Shown: positions 35,765 to 45,590, counted from the stretch's first letter. The stretch is DNA of 64,000 nt from an uncultured Tenacibaculum sp. (GCA_947498055.1 CANMJA010000005.1:1-64000); one strand, 5' to 3'. The notes: generated by a model not told the origin, from the sequence alone. Made by a program: numbers and translations.

Positions 35765-35836
35765 TGGTTATAAACCACTTTCTTTTTCTTTTTCATAGCA
35801 ATTTTTCCCACTCATATTTTGAGTGGGTTTTTATTT
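35765..35836 (+). ncRNA. Putative small RNA, copy 1 of a two-member family
   Basis: About 70 nt between a consensus promoter and an intrinsic terminator (stem CCCACTCA / TGAGTGGG, 35807-35827, then TTTTTATTTTT). A 5' hairpin GTGGTTATAAACCAC (35764-35778) and the linker CTTTTTCATAGCAATTTT are followed by the terminator. The linker and terminator recur almost exactly on the minus strand at 56,562-56,608, behind another consensus promoter. The terminator overlaps the 3' end of the convergent glycosyltransferase gene. I do not recognise the RNA family; Flavo-1 in Rfam is one candidate. Confidence 0.6.
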
Positions 35837-37167
35837 TTAACTACTTCATAAATAAGAAAACCGTAAACTAGTAAATATTCTATAAATACAAACCAAAGAT
35901 TTTCCTTCCATGGTGTGTTGGCATAGGCTTGATAACTTAGAATAACTGCAAAAGACCAAATAACAGGATAGCGATAATTTGTAAAAACAGATAAGACTAC
36001 TAAGGTTGCTATATACCAAGGATGCATCGTAGTTGTTGTGAAATAATAAAATGATAATACTATCAGCATTGAGTTAACTAGATTTATTATAGAATAGTTC
36101 TTTTTAAAAAAAGTTAAGACTAATAAAAAAATAACAGTTAAAATAGGCGCTATTTTTCCTATGATAGCTATTTCATTATAACCTCTAAATAAATAGCCAA
36201 TTTCTCTAAATAAGTAATAAAAACTAGCATTAAACTCAAAGTTCCGAAACCATAAACCTACAGAGTTCGTGTAATTGGAAATTAGTGTTTCAGAAAAGAA
36301 AGGTAAAAAGAAGAGTAAAATAGAACCAATAATTATTAAATAAAAAGAAATTAATTGTTTCAAATTTTTCCAAACTATTTTATTATTTTCAATAACAAAC
36401 CATTTTAAGAATAATGGAAGAAAGAGTAAAGGAATTAATTTTACACTAATAGATAAAGCAAATACAATTGCAGATAAGATCCATTTTCTTTTTTGAAGTA
36501 AGTATAAAGACCAAATTAAAAAAAATAGCATTACAGCTTCAAAGTGTAAATTACCTGTTAATTCTATAATAATAAATGGATTTAGTAAGTAAATAAAGAT
36601 TAAGTTTCTATTCTTATCTAAATTTTTAAGAAGTTTAGATCCAAAATATAAAATTCCAATATCTGCAATAATAATTAGTGATCTCATCACAATTGCAGCA
36701 CCTAAAATAGACTTATTAGAAATAATAGCTGCAATAAAAAAGCAAAGTTGATTAATGGGAGGGTAATTGGTATAATGACTACCATTCATAGCACCCATAC
36801 CATTGTAAAGTTCTTTTGCTTGAGGAATTGGTAATTCTCCAGAATTTATAAAAGTTTCCGGTAAATATAAATAGGGATTTAAACCTTCGTAAATCATACG
36901 GCCATCCCAAATAAATCGATAAAAATCTTGAGAAAGATTAGGAATAGCTAATAAGAAAATTACTCGAAAAACGACGGTGAGTATGCATAAATGTTTAAAA
37001 GATAGTGTATATTTTATGAAATAAAAATAACCCCAAAATAACAAAAACCATACTATTAGTAGTATATTAAATTGCGTTCTTTCTATTTCATAAGCAAAAA
37101 AGAAATAGATAAAACTAGATAATATGCCTATAACTAAGGCAGCATGTTTTTTAAATAAATACCACAT
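35812..37167 (-). CDS. Multi-pass membrane glycosyltransferase (GT-C type)
   Basis: 451 residues with about ten to twelve membrane helices. An extracytoplasmic loop after the second or third helix carries SQDFYRFIWDGRMIYEGLNPYLYLPE, a GT-C-type acidic segment, and a later loop has NYPPINQLCFF. This is the pattern of polyprenyl-phosphate-dependent mannosyl/glucosyltransferases (GT87/PMT-like) in Bacteroidota. It starts one base after the stop of the next upstream gene, so it is the last gene of a four-gene glycosylation operon. The acceptor and donor sugars are unknown. Confidence 0.75.
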   Translation of the reverse strand: MWYLFKKHAALVIGILSSFIYFFFAYEIERTQFNILLIVWFLLFWGYFYFIKYTLSFKHLCILTVVFRVIFLLAIPNLSQDFYRFIWDGRMIYEGLNPYLYLPETFINSGELPIPQAKELYNGMGAMNGSHYTNYPPINQLCFFIAAIISNKSILGAAIVMRSLIIIADIGILYFGSKLLKNLDKNRNLIFIYLLNPFIIIELTGNLHFEAVMLFFLIWSLYLLQKRKWILSAIVFALSISVKLIPLLFLPLFLKWFVIENNKIVWKNLKQLISFYLIIIGSILLFFLPFFSETLISNYTNSVGLWFRNFEFNASFYYLFREIGYLFRGYNEIAIIGKIAPILTVIFLLVLTFFKKNYSIINLVNSMLIVLSFYYFTTTTMHPWYIATLVVLSVFTNYRYPVIWSFAVILSYQAYANTPWKENLWFVFIEYLLVYGFLIYEVVKNKNPLKI

Positions 37168-38658
37168 TTATGCTTTTGAAAAAATAGATTTAAAAAAGAC
37201 ATAACTAAAACCAATAAAAAGCATTAAATGAAAAGGAAATAACCCAAAATCTCCACCTTGATTACCTACAACAAATGCACTATATAGTCCAAAAGCAAAA
37301 TATAAAGCAAGAATGCCTTCTATAATTACGTTTAAAGAAACTTTTTTCTTAATATATTTATTGTTTTTCCAACCATCTTTAAGCGATTTTATATTGAATT
37401 TAGGAGTTCTTACAAACTCACTTTTTTTACCAATATGTCCTTCTAAAACAGCGATAGTATTATGTAAAGAAAATCCCATTGCAATAGAAAAGAAAGTAAA
37501 AAACGCACCAATATATTTTATAAAGTTTTTTATACCACCCCCAAAGGAGTTTTTATACATAAACCAGTAGCAAACAAAGAATATTAATGTACTGCTCACA
37601 AAAAAGCTCATTACCCAGAAAAACAATTCTAAATGTCCATATTTATTTTTAATATATAATATAGGAATACTAAGAACTCCCATTAAAAATACACAAGTAA
37701 ACATAGAACTATTTAATAAATGAAGTAGACTATGAATCTTTGTTTTAAAATTAATGTTTTTATTAGTAACTATACGAAACATCATTTTTTGAAAATTCTC
37801 AGCACCTCCCTTATTCCATCTAAATTGTTGTGAACGAGCAGCACTAATAATTACTGGTAATTCAGCAGGTGTTACAACATCTTCTAAGTATTTGAATTTC
37901 CAGTTTTTTAATTGAGCTCTATAGCTTAAATCTAAATCTTCTGTAAGTGTATCTCCTTCCCAATTACCTGCATCTATAATACATTGTTTACGCCAAATAC
38001 CAGCTGTACCATTAAAATTTATGAAATGCCCCTTACTATTTCTACCAACTTGCTCTAAAGAAAAATGAGCGTCTAAAGCAAAAGCCTGTACTTTTGTTAA
38101 TGTAGAATAATTTCTATTTATATGTCCCCATCTTGTTTGTACTACACCAATTTCAGGATCCTTAAAATAAGGAACCGTTTTATCTAACCAACAAGATTTT
38201 GGTAAAAAGTCAGCATCAAAAATAGCGATAAATTCACCCTTCGCATTTTTTAAACCTTCTTTTAAAGCACCAGCTTTAAAACCAACTCTGTTTTTTCTGC
38301 GAATATGCTGAATATCTAAACCTGTTTTTTGTAGTTTTTTAATGTGCAATGCTGTAGATTCTACAGATTCATCTGTAGAATCATCTAATACCTGAATTTC
38401 TAATTTATCTTTAGGGTATTTCAGGAGAGCAATATTATCTAATAAACGTTCCATAACATACAATTCGTTATATACTGGCAATTGTATGGTTATATATGGT
38501 ATTTCATCATCGTTCTCTAGATTAAATTTTGGAGAATCATCTATTTTCTTCTTAGAAGATAAATAATTAAATAATAAATTTAATTGAGCAAGAGCATACA
38601 TAAAAACTAATAATAATGATATGCTATATAAACCAATAATAATGTATTCGAAAATCAT
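37168..38658 (-). CDS. Cellulose-synthase-like family 2 glycosyltransferase
   Basis: 496 residues. An N-terminal helix (about 5-30) is followed by the GT2 catalytic domain: D92-D93 in LDDSTDES, D148-x-D150 in FDADF, T239-E240-D241 in LTEDLDLSY, and QQFRW (277-281), the processive-type Q-x-x-R-W signature. Several C-terminal membrane helices follow. Bacterial relatives make beta-glucans, hyaluronan-like polymers or glucosyl lipids. Neighbours on both sides are glycosyltransferases, so it probably builds a surface glycan or glycolipid; the product is not identifiable. Confidence 0.85.
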   Translation of the reverse strand: MIFEYIIIGLYSISLLLVFMYALAQLNLLFNYLSSKKKIDDSPKFNLENDDEIPYITIQLPVYNELYVMERLLDNIALLKYPKDKLEIQVLDDSTDESVESTALHIKKLQKTGLDIQHIRRKNRVGFKAGALKEGLKNAKGEFIAIFDADFLPKSCWLDKTVPYFKDPEIGVVQTRWGHINRNYSTLTKVQAFALDAHFSLEQVGRNSKGHFINFNGTAGIWRKQCIIDAGNWEGDTLTEDLDLSYRAQLKNWKFKYLEDVVTPAELPVIISAARSQQFRWNKGGAENFQKMMFRIVTNKNINFKTKIHSLLHLLNSSMFTCVFLMGVLSIPILYIKNKYGHLELFFWVMSFFVSSTLIFFVCYWFMYKNSFGGGIKNFIKYIGAFFTFFSIAMGFSLHNTIAVLEGHIGKKSEFVRTPKFNIKSLKDGWKNNKYIKKKVSLNVIIEGILALYFAFGLYSAFVVGNQGGDFGLFPFHLMLFIGFSYVFFKSIFSKA

Positions 38659-39350
38659 TATTTAAAACTGTATTTAAAAATCCAACTTAATATTTTAACA
38701 CCCGCAAATATAGTTCCTTTTACAGTACCAGAAACTTTAGAAACTCCAATTCTATTCCTATATTTTACAGGGATTTCTGTATAGGAAAACTTTTTCTTTA
38801 GAACTTTTAATTGCATTTCCACTGTCCAACCATACGTTTTATCTTCCATTTGTAATTCTAGTAACTTACTATATTTTATAGCTCTAAAAGGCCCAAGGTC
38901 TGTAAAATTAGCTTTAAAAAACAATTTCATTAGAAATGTAGCCAACCAATTACCAAAAACTTGTTGAGGAGTCATAGATCCCTTTTCACGTAGTCGTTTA
39001 ATACGTGAGCCAATTACAAAATCTATATCTTTATTTATTATAGGGCTAACTATTTCTGTAAGTTGTTCTGGATAATCTGAATAATCACCATCTAAAAAAA
39101 CAATAATATCTGGTTTATTGTTTTTCTTAGAAATATATTGCATTCCTTTTAGACAGGCATACCCATAACCTTTTCTGTCTTCCTTAAGAACGGTAGCCCC
39201 CGCATTTTTAGCATTTAGTTCTGTATCATCTGTAGAATTATTACTAATAACAATTACTTCATCTACAAATGCAGGTATATCTCTTATAACATTTGCAATA
39301 GAATCTTGCTCGTTATAAGCTGGAATAATAACTTTTATATTTTGCTTCAT
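38658..39350 (-). CDS. Family 2 glycosyltransferase (DPM1-like)
   Basis: 230 residues. GT2 features are VIIPAYNEQDSIANVIRDIP (1-30), a DxD in VFLDGDYSDYP and the downstream GPFRAIKYSKLLEL and YGWTVEMQLKV. Proteins of this type transfer a sugar to polyprenyl phosphate and so supply GT-C enzymes such as the one at 35812-37167. It overlaps its neighbours by one base on each side, indicating one operon. Confidence 0.87.
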   Translation of the reverse strand: MKQNIKVIIPAYNEQDSIANVIRDIPAFVDEVIVISNNSTDDTELNAKNAGATVLKEDRKGYGYACLKGMQYISKKNNKPDIIVFLDGDYSDYPEQLTEIVSPIINKDIDFVIGSRIKRLREKGSMTPQQVFGNWLATFLMKLFFKANFTDLGPFRAIKYSKLLELQMEDKTYGWTVEMQLKVLKKKFSYTEIPVKYRNRIGVSKVSGTVKGTIFAGVKILSWIFKYSFK

Positions 39351-39826
39351 TATTTTAAATCACTAAGATTATTCTCTTTTTTAAAGGAAGAAAAATCTTT
39401 CCATTCTTTTATTTTTTTTCCATCTATAAATTTAGAAGCTTTCACTAATTTATTTTGTTTGTAAATTAAACAATACCCATTTTTTTTATTATTCTTAAAC
39501 TGGCATTTGTGTTCAATTTGACCTTTGCTATTATAAAACGTCCACCATTTACTTTGTATACCATTATTATAATGCCCTTCTTTTTGTTTTAAAGAATTTT
39601 CGCGATAAAAGTACCAATATTTATTTTTTAAACCATTTTCATAATGACCTTTCTGTTTAATTTTACCATTTGTATGGTAAAATTTCCAATATCCTTGCTT
39701 TATATTATCTTTTACCCATCCTTCTTGTTTTAGCTTGCCATTATCATGGTATATTTTTTTATATATTTTCTGTGAAAAACCTAAAAAACTACAGGCTAAA
39801 AAGATAATTAAAAACTTATTTTTCAT
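39350..39826 (-). CDS. Secreted MORN-repeat protein
   Basis: 158 residues with a signal peptide (MKNKFLIIFLACSFLGFSQ). At least five MORN/YwqK-like repeats of about 22 residues follow (NGKLKQEGWVKDNIKQGYWKFYH and variants). Such repeats are common in Bacteroidota exported proteins of unknown function. It overlaps the ferredoxin gene upstream by 11 bp and the GT2 gene downstream by one base, so it is co-transcribed with both. No catalytic motif. Confidence 0.8.
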   Translation of the reverse strand: MKNKFLIIFLACSFLGFSQKIYKKIYHDNGKLKQEGWVKDNIKQGYWKFYHTNGKIKQKGHYENGLKNKYWYFYRENSLKQKEGHYNNGIQSKWWTFYNSKGQIEHKCQFKNNKKNGYCLIYKQNKLVKASKFIDGKKIKEWKDFSSFKKENNLSDLK

Positions 39827-41423
39827 TCATTAATTTTAATAAATCAACATCATTACCAAGAAGAACTTCTGTAGGATTAATTCTACCATCTTCTGGACCA
39901 TTTTCTAATTTTAAAACTCCTCGTGGGCAAACTGCTGAACATACACCACATCCTACACAACTAGATCTAATAATATTTTCTCCTTTTTGAGCATAAGATC
40001 TAACGTCTATACCTTGTTCACAATAAGTAGAGCAATTTCCACAAGAAATACATTGTCCACCATTAGTAGTAATTCTAAAACGAGATTTAAAACGTTGTAC
40101 TAGTCCCATGTAAGCAGCTAAAGGACATCCGAAACGACACCATACTCTATTACCAAGTATAGGATAAAACCCAGTACCAATTACTCCAGAAAAAATAGAA
40201 CCTATTAAGAAACCATAAGTACTTTGCACATCATAAGCAGAAATTCCAAAAGCTAATTCTTTCCAACTTTCAATTTCAGCAAAGAATATATATAAAGTTA
40301 ATGCAGTCATTAACGTAGCGAAGACTAAAACTCCGTGTATTAACCAACGTTCTACTTTCCAAGAAAATAAAGATTTACTAGATAATTGACGGTAAGGATC
40401 TCCTAACGTTTCTGCTAATCCACCACAGCCACAAACCCAAGAACAGTACCATCTTTTTCCGTAAAAATATACCATAACAGGAACAATAACAAGGGTCAAG
40501 AAAATTCCCCAACCGAACATAAATAAACCTACTTGTCCTTGACTCATTAAACTCCAATCTTTTCCTAAATCAAAAAAGAAATCATAATCTAAAGGCCATG
40601 CATTTTTAAAGTCGAACCAAGGCTTATTAAAAGCAACTAGTATTTCTGGAATTAAGAAAGCAAAAGCTATTTGGAAAAATAAAACAACTGATGTTCTTAA
40701 TATTTGATAGTTATTATGTCTATATTTTATAAACATTCTAACTGCAAAGACAGTCATTACAGAACAATACATAAACCCATATAAGAACCATTGATCAGAT
40801 TCATTTCCATTCATCCAATTTTTTATTGGATTTACAGAGAGTATTGGGTTAATTAAGTAATTGGGAAAAAAGTATAATAAAACATAAAAGATAACGAAAA
40901 AGGCAAAAGCACCAATACCAATAATTCCTCTATTAGTAGCAGAATGCTGAAAAATTCCATTATTCTTGATGCCAGCAGGACCTAATAATTTATAATCAGC
41001 TCCAAAAGCCATTAACCCACCAATAATAGCTAACCCAAAAGTTAGCCAGAAAAATAAACCTTGATTTTTAGGAACCCAGCCTGTTGCAGAAGCTCTTACT
41101 AATGGATATACAAAATTTTTAGAGGTTTTATTCCATTTTACCTTGATTATGTTATTCCAGTTAATTTTTTCTTGACTTTTTTCAAAAGCATCTGATTCTT
41201 TTGCTATGGAAATAATTTTTGAGGAAAGTTGGTAGGCGCTCAATTCTTTTCCTACTATTTCTTTTTGAGCTTTTTCAATAAAGAATTTACTTTTTACTTT
41301 TTGAGAAACCCACGAATCAAATATTTCTTGAGAAACTTTATTTGTACCTGTAAATATGCTGGCAGTAAATATTGTAAAACCAATGAAGCATATTATTAAT
41401 CCTATATTTTTTAATGTTTTCAT
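39816..41423 (-). CDS. Membrane-bound 4Fe-4S ferredoxin-type protein (NosR/NapH/YccM-like)
   Basis: 535 residues with several membrane helices. Cys motif WYCSWVCGCGG lies near residue 330. Two 4Fe-4S ferredoxin clusters are C-terminal (CISCGNCSTYCEQG about 455-470 and CVGCGVCSAVCPRG about 490-503). Proteins of this class move electrons across the membrane to or from quinones for reductases such as NosZ or NapAB. None of those enzymes is nearby. The adjacent FAD oxidoreductase (5-bp gap, upstream in the operon) is a likely electron partner. The terminal acceptor is unknown. Confidence 0.82.
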   Translation of the reverse strand: MKTLKNIGLIICFIGFTIFTASIFTGTNKVSQEIFDSWVSQKVKSKFFIEKAQKEIVGKELSAYQLSSKIISIAKESDAFEKSQEKINWNNIIKVKWNKTSKNFVYPLVRASATGWVPKNQGLFFWLTFGLAIIGGLMAFGADYKLLGPAGIKNNGIFQHSATNRGIIGIGAFAFFVIFYVLLYFFPNYLINPILSVNPIKNWMNGNESDQWFLYGFMYCSVMTVFAVRMFIKYRHNNYQILRTSVVLFFQIAFAFLIPEILVAFNKPWFDFKNAWPLDYDFFFDLGKDWSLMSQGQVGLFMFGWGIFLTLVIVPVMVYFYGKRWYCSWVCGCGGLAETLGDPYRQLSSKSLFSWKVERWLIHGVLVFATLMTALTLYIFFAEIESWKELAFGISAYDVQSTYGFLIGSIFSGVIGTGFYPILGNRVWCRFGCPLAAYMGLVQRFKSRFRITTNGGQCISCGNCSTYCEQGIDVRSYAQKGENIIRSSCVGCGVCSAVCPRGVLKLENGPEDGRINPTEVLLGNDVDLLKLMNEK

Positions 41424-41427
41424 GTTA

Positions 41428-42771
41428 TTAGCTTCTGTTAAAAATTAATGACCAGCTTTTTTTTGCAGCTTTAATTGAAGTATTATTTTCTGTATTAAAT
41501 TTTGAAATTATTTCTTGTTCATATTGCTTATAAAACTCAGGGTCAAAGTTAGCATTAGCAAGATTTTTTAATACATATTCGATGTCTTTCTTCTCTGTAA
41601 GAACTTTATCAAAAAAATCATGCCTCATACGAATACCGAAAGTATTAATGCCTATGAATTCGCGAGTAGTTTTGTCAAAGTTTACATGAATTGCTTTTTT
41701 ACCATCCTTATGTTTCCAGAAAAATCGAGCTTCGTTTTCTTTTGGTTTTGCCCAAACCCAACCATAGGTTTGATATTCAATATCAATAAACTTAGCAGAA
41801 TTAAACCAATGCCCTGGTTTGTAGGCTGTTTTTTTACCACAAATTGTTTGAGCAAGTGTTTCTCCCATCATTCTTCCAGTATACCAAACAGCTTCTATAG
41901 ATCTTCTTTGATCTATAGCTACCTTTTGCTCTGCACAATCTCCAATGGCATATACGTCTTTGGTATTTGTTTCTAAAAAGCGATTTACAAGTACACCTCT
42001 ATTTGTATCTATTGAAGAATCTTTCACAAAATTGATGTTAGGAGATACACCAGCAGTTAAACCCACTACATTACATGCAATTTCTTCTCCTGTTTCTGCA
42101 ATTACGATAGATTTTACTTTGCCATTTGCATCTGATTTAATTTCTTTTAAATTAACCCCTAATCGCAAATCTATATGATTATCTATAATCTCTTTATTAA
42201 TCATTTCTGATTCTTCTTGTGGTAAAACACCATTCCAGAAGCTATCTTCACGTACTAAAAAAGTGACAGGAATGTTTCTACTATGTAACATTTCAGCTAA
42301 TTCGATACCTATTAATCCTCCACCAACAATAACTGCACGCTTGCATTCTTTATTATTAGGAGCATATTTTTCTAAACTTTCTAAATCTTGTTTATGATAC
42401 ATGCCAATTACGCCCTTTAAATCTTGCCCTGGCCATCCAAATTTATTAGGTTTAGAACCCGTGGCAATAACTAGCTTGTCGTAAGCAAAGTGATCATTAT
42501 CATCTAATACTAATTGTTTGTTTTCTGTATCTATGCTCTTAACAAGTGCTTTTTTAAGGGCAATTTTATTTTTGTCCCAAAACCAATCTTCATAAGGTTT
42601 TGTGTTTTCAAATTTCATATGCCCCATGTATACATACATTAAAGCAGTTCTAGAAAAGAAATGTTCCGTTTCTGAAGAAATAATAGTTATTTTCTTATCA
42701 GATAATTTACGAATATGACGCGCTACTGTTACGCCTGAAATTCCATTACCTATAATGACGATGTGTTCCAT
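41428..42771 (-). CDS. NAD(P)/FAD-dependent oxidoreductase
   Basis: 447 residues of the class I pyridine nucleotide-disulfide family (NirB/rubredoxin-reductase-like). The N-terminal FAD-binding motif is VIIGNGISGVTVARHIRK; the NAD(P)-binding motif is VIVGGGLIGIELAEML (about 148-163); the second FAD motif is VYAIGDCAE (about 272). No redox-active CxxxxC is seen, which argues against a disulfide reductase. It is the first gene of the operon with the membrane ferredoxin protein, so it may feed electrons from NAD(P)H to that protein. Confidence 0.85.
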   Translation of the reverse strand: MEHIVIIGNGISGVTVARHIRKLSDKKITIISSETEHFFSRTALMYVYMGHMKFENTKPYEDWFWDKNKIALKKALVKSIDTENKQLVLDDNDHFAYDKLVIATGSKPNKFGWPGQDLKGVIGMYHKQDLESLEKYAPNNKECKRAVIVGGGLIGIELAEMLHSRNIPVTFLVREDSFWNGVLPQEESEMINKEIIDNHIDLRLGVNLKEIKSDANGKVKSIVIAETGEEIACNVVGLTAGVSPNINFVKDSSIDTNRGVLVNRFLETNTKDVYAIGDCAEQKVAIDQRRSIEAVWYTGRMMGETLAQTICGKKTAYKPGHWFNSAKFIDIEYQTYGWVWAKPKENEARFFWKHKDGKKAIHVNFDKTTREFIGINTFGIRMRHDFFDKVLTEKKDIEYVLKNLANANFDPEFYKQYEQEIISKFNTENNTSIKAAKKSWSLIFNRS

Positions 42772-42928
42772 ATATTTTAGAGATTGCTTTAACTTATGTC
42801 GAACAGAAAGATAATAATTTACTAGCGACCTGAATTTAGAATGACTTTAAATAACGAAAAAAGTGTAAATAAAAATTGTAATGGCTTCCTTTTTATTTCG
42901 ACTTAGGAGAATATTAAAAAACTATTAC

Positions 42929-43816
42929 ATGAAACGACTTTCAATTTTTTTAGCATTAATACTTGTTAATTTAGTAGTATACTCACAAGAAGAGGAGCAA
43001 GAACAAGAACAAGGAAATAATTTACAAGTTTTTACACCTTCTAAGCTTTTAAACAAGGGGCAGTGGGATATTAAATTTTTTAATGGTTTGTATACCCAAA
43101 CTAGGCGAACTGGAGGAAATGATAGTGAGGGTGTAGATATTGATAGAGAAAATTTCTTTACTTCTACCTTAGAAGTTTTTACAGGTATTTCTGATAATAA
43201 TAGAATTAATGTTGGTGGTATAATAGAGTTTCGTTCGAATACTTTCGGAGGAAGGCAAGCGCTTTCGGTATTTAGTTTAGAAGATACTACTACAGATAGA
43301 AAAGGTTTTTCGTCTATAGCACCAGCAGTAAAAATACAGCCTTTCGAGAATGTTAGTAATTTTTCTTTTCAAAGTGCTTTACACATTCCTTTATTAGACA
43401 GTGGAGATGAAAATAACCTAGCGGATGGTGGGTTTTTAGATCAAACAGCTTGGTCTTTTCAAAATAGATTCTTTTTTGATTACACATTTCCTTCTGGAGA
43501 TTGGCAATTATTTACAGAGTTAAATACAGAGTATGGTTTTGGAGATGATAAAAGTTTTGCAAATAACACATTCTTAGTGGCACCAGGAGTTTTTATGAGT
43601 TATTTTCCAACAGAAAAAGCTACTGTTTTAGGTTTTGTACAACACTCTGAGCGTTTTGGAGATTTTGAACAAGATAATACTTCTTTAGGACTTGGAGGAA
43701 AATACCAAATTACAGATGTTTTAAATGTAGAAGTACTATATAGTAATATTGTAAGAGGTTTCAATTTTCAAGGATTAGGAGAAACATATAGTATTGGATT
43801 AAGAGCATTATTTTAA
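42929..43816 (+). CDS. Outer-membrane beta-barrel protein, porin-like
   Basis: 295 residues from ATG 42929, which gives a clean signal peptide (MKRLSIFLALILVNLVVYS); the longer frame from 42881 is rejected. The mature part is acidic at first (QEEEQEQEQ), then alternates amphipathic strands (INVGGIIEFRSNTF, WQLFTELNTEYGF, NVEVLYSNIVRGF) and ends in an aromatic residue (GLRALF), as outer-membrane barrels do. It is divergent from the FAD oxidoreductase gene. Its substrate is unknown. Confidence 0.75.
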   Translation: MKRLSIFLALILVNLVVYSQEEEQEQEQGNNLQVFTPSKLLNKGQWDIKFFNGLYTQTRRTGGNDSEGVDIDRENFFTSTLEVFTGISDNNRINVGGIIEFRSNTFGGRQALSVFSLEDTTTDRKGFSSIAPAVKIQPFENVSNFSFQSALHIPLLDSGDENNLADGGFLDQTAWSFQNRFFFDYTFPSGDWQLFTELNTEYGFGDDKSFANNTFLVAPGVFMSYFPTEKATVLGFVQHSERFGDFEQDNTSLGLGGKYQITDVLNVEVLYSNIVRGFNFQGLGETYSIGLRALF

Positions 43817-43860
43817 TGTTTATATAAATAAAAAATAATTTTAATCTGTATTTTTAAAGA

Positions 43861-44865
43861 ATGAATTTAAAGTTATTTTTAGTATCTACTTTCTTAATAA
43901 TATTCTATTCTTGTAATAGCCAAAAGAAAGAAAAAATAAATGGATTAAGTTTTGTTTCTTCTTCTGAAGCAATAAACAAAAATCATGTTTTACCAGTAAA
44001 AAAGGCATCAGCAAATTATGTTTCGCTGATGCCTTTTGGCTTTATAAAAGATCTTTCTTCTCCTGAAGTTAAATATAATTCTTCACGACAATGGTTTGGA
44101 GAAACTAAAAAAGGAGTAAAACAATATGGAGAGGAGTTTAAAAAAGAGCGTATAAAGATTATGGTGAAACCTCAAATATGGGTTTGGCGTGGAGAGTTTA
44201 CAGGTTATATTGAAATGAAGTCTGAAGAAAATTGGAAGTTGTTAGAGGATACTTATTCTAAGTTTATTTTAGAGTATGCGCAAATTTCAGAAGAAATGAA
44301 AGCAGATGTTTTTTGTATAGGAACAGAGTTAGAGAAGTTTGTAATGAATAGACCTGAATATTGGAATAACTTAATTAAAGAAATAAAAAAAGTATACAAA
44401 GGGAAGTTAACATATGCTGCTAATTGGGACGAATTTAAAAGAGTTCCCTTTTGGAAACAAATGGATTATATTGGTATTGATGCTTATTTTCCCTTGAGCG
44501 ATAAAAAAAGTCCTTCAGTTAGTGATTTTGAATTAGGTTGGAAACCACATAAACAAACAATTAAGGAAATACAACAACAGTTTAGAAAACCTATCGTTTT
44601 TACAGAGTATGGTTATAGAAGTATAAACTATACAGGGAAAGAACCATGGAAATCGGATAGAATTACAGGTGAAGTAAATTTATTAGCTCAAGAAAACGCC
44701 ACTCAAGCTATATATAATCAGTTTTGGAAAGAAGATTGGTTTGCTGGTGGTTTTTTATGGAAATGGTTTCATAATCATAAGAAAGTAGGAGGTGAGAATA
44801 ATAATAGATTTACACCTCAAAATAAACCAACAGAAAAACTAATTCGAAAACTATATGCGCAGTAA
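43861..44865 (+). CDS. Lipoprotein glycoside hydrolase, GH113-like
   Basis: 334 residues with lipoprotein signal MNLKLFLVSTFLIIFYSC. The mature protein is a TIM-barrel glycosidase with strands ending in VKPQIWVWRGEF, CIGTELEKF (E156/E158, candidate acid/base), YIGIDAYFPL and VFTEYGYRS (E249, candidate nucleophile). This layout matches GH113 (beta-mannanase-like) proteins of Bacteroidota. It is probably anchored to the cell surface or periplasm and may act on mannan or related glycans. The substrate is inferred from the family only. It overlaps the next gene by 11 bp. Confidence 0.78.
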   Translation: MNLKLFLVSTFLIIFYSCNSQKKEKINGLSFVSSSEAINKNHVLPVKKASANYVSLMPFGFIKDLSSPEVKYNSSRQWFGETKKGVKQYGEEFKKERIKIMVKPQIWVWRGEFTGYIEMKSEENWKLLEDTYSKFILEYAQISEEMKADVFCIGTELEKFVMNRPEYWNNLIKEIKKVYKGKLTYAANWDEFKRVPFWKQMDYIGIDAYFPLSDKKSPSVSDFELGWKPHKQTIKEIQQQFRKPIVFTEYGYRSINYTGKEPWKSDRITGEVNLLAQENATQAIYNQFWKEDWFAGGFLWKWFHNHKKVGGENNNRFTPQNKPTEKLIRKLYAQ

Positions 44866-45580
44866 ATACTATTTTTTCTTGCTAATTATATTTTTAAGTT
44901 CCTGTTCTAAAAAAGAAGAGGTGCTGCAAAATAATTTACAAGAGTATTTAAAAGTACATTCTAATAAAAAATTAGAGGAAGTAATAGCATGTGCAGGAAG
45001 TGAAAAAGGAAATAAGGATAAGGTTTTTATCTATTATTATCCTATTTTAAGAAGTTATGAGTATAGGTATTACGAAACAGAAAACAGCTCTGTAGACCCA
45101 AATAATTTTTCTAATTATACATTAAAGAATTTTTCTTCTGAAGGTGTTTTTGGAGACAAACTATCTAGATATATAAGAGATTTAGATTATGAAGCATGGG
45201 GAATTGTTACTTTTTTAACAGAGGGAAGAATACACAAATCAAACCCTATTCGATTAAAACAGAAAAGTAATCCTACAGAGTATAATGAGAATATTTCCAT
45301 AGAGCTTTCTCAACCAGAATCACCAAAATTTTCATGGAATAAAAGTAGGTTGGGTGAAGATGCTATTTATTTTCAAGCTTTAGTAAATGAGAATAATAAA
45401 TTTATATCAGGCACTTATACAAATGCGTTGTGTTTTCGTTATTATGATACAAGTAATGTTGTGTTAAATATTAATACAGGCATTCCGCCATTATTAAATA
45501 ATACCATAAAACATACCATTACAATTCTTGGGGTTAGTGAAGATAATTGGGTGAATTCACAAGCAGAAAAAATATTTTAA
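44855..45580 (+). CDS. Lipoprotein of unknown function
   Basis: 241 residues with lipoprotein signal (MRSKYYFFLLIIFLSSC, Cys near residue 17). The first mature part has a conserved-looking EEVIACAGS and FIYYYPILRSYEYRYYETE. The rest is beta-rich, with a second half (ISIELSQPESPKFSWNKS) resembling Ig-like folds. The start lies inside the GH113-like gene, and the barrel protein follows 10 bp later, so the three are one operon. No function recognised. Confidence 0.65.
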   Translation: MRSKYYFFLLIIFLSSCSKKEEVLQNNLQEYLKVHSNKKLEEVIACAGSEKGNKDKVFIYYYPILRSYEYRYYETENSSVDPNNFSNYTLKNFSSEGVFGDKLSRYIRDLDYEAWGIVTFLTEGRIHKSNPIRLKQKSNPTEYNENISIELSQPESPKFSWNKSRLGEDAIYFQALVNENNKFISGTYTNALCFRYYDTSNVVLNINTGIPPLLNNTIKHTITILGVSEDNWVNSQAEKIF

Positions 45581-45590
45581 TATTTTTCAA

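Noticed and set aside
42881..42928. Upstream start of the porin-like gene
   Set aside because: The extension places a charged segment before the signal peptide; ATG 42929 gives a normal signal sequence.
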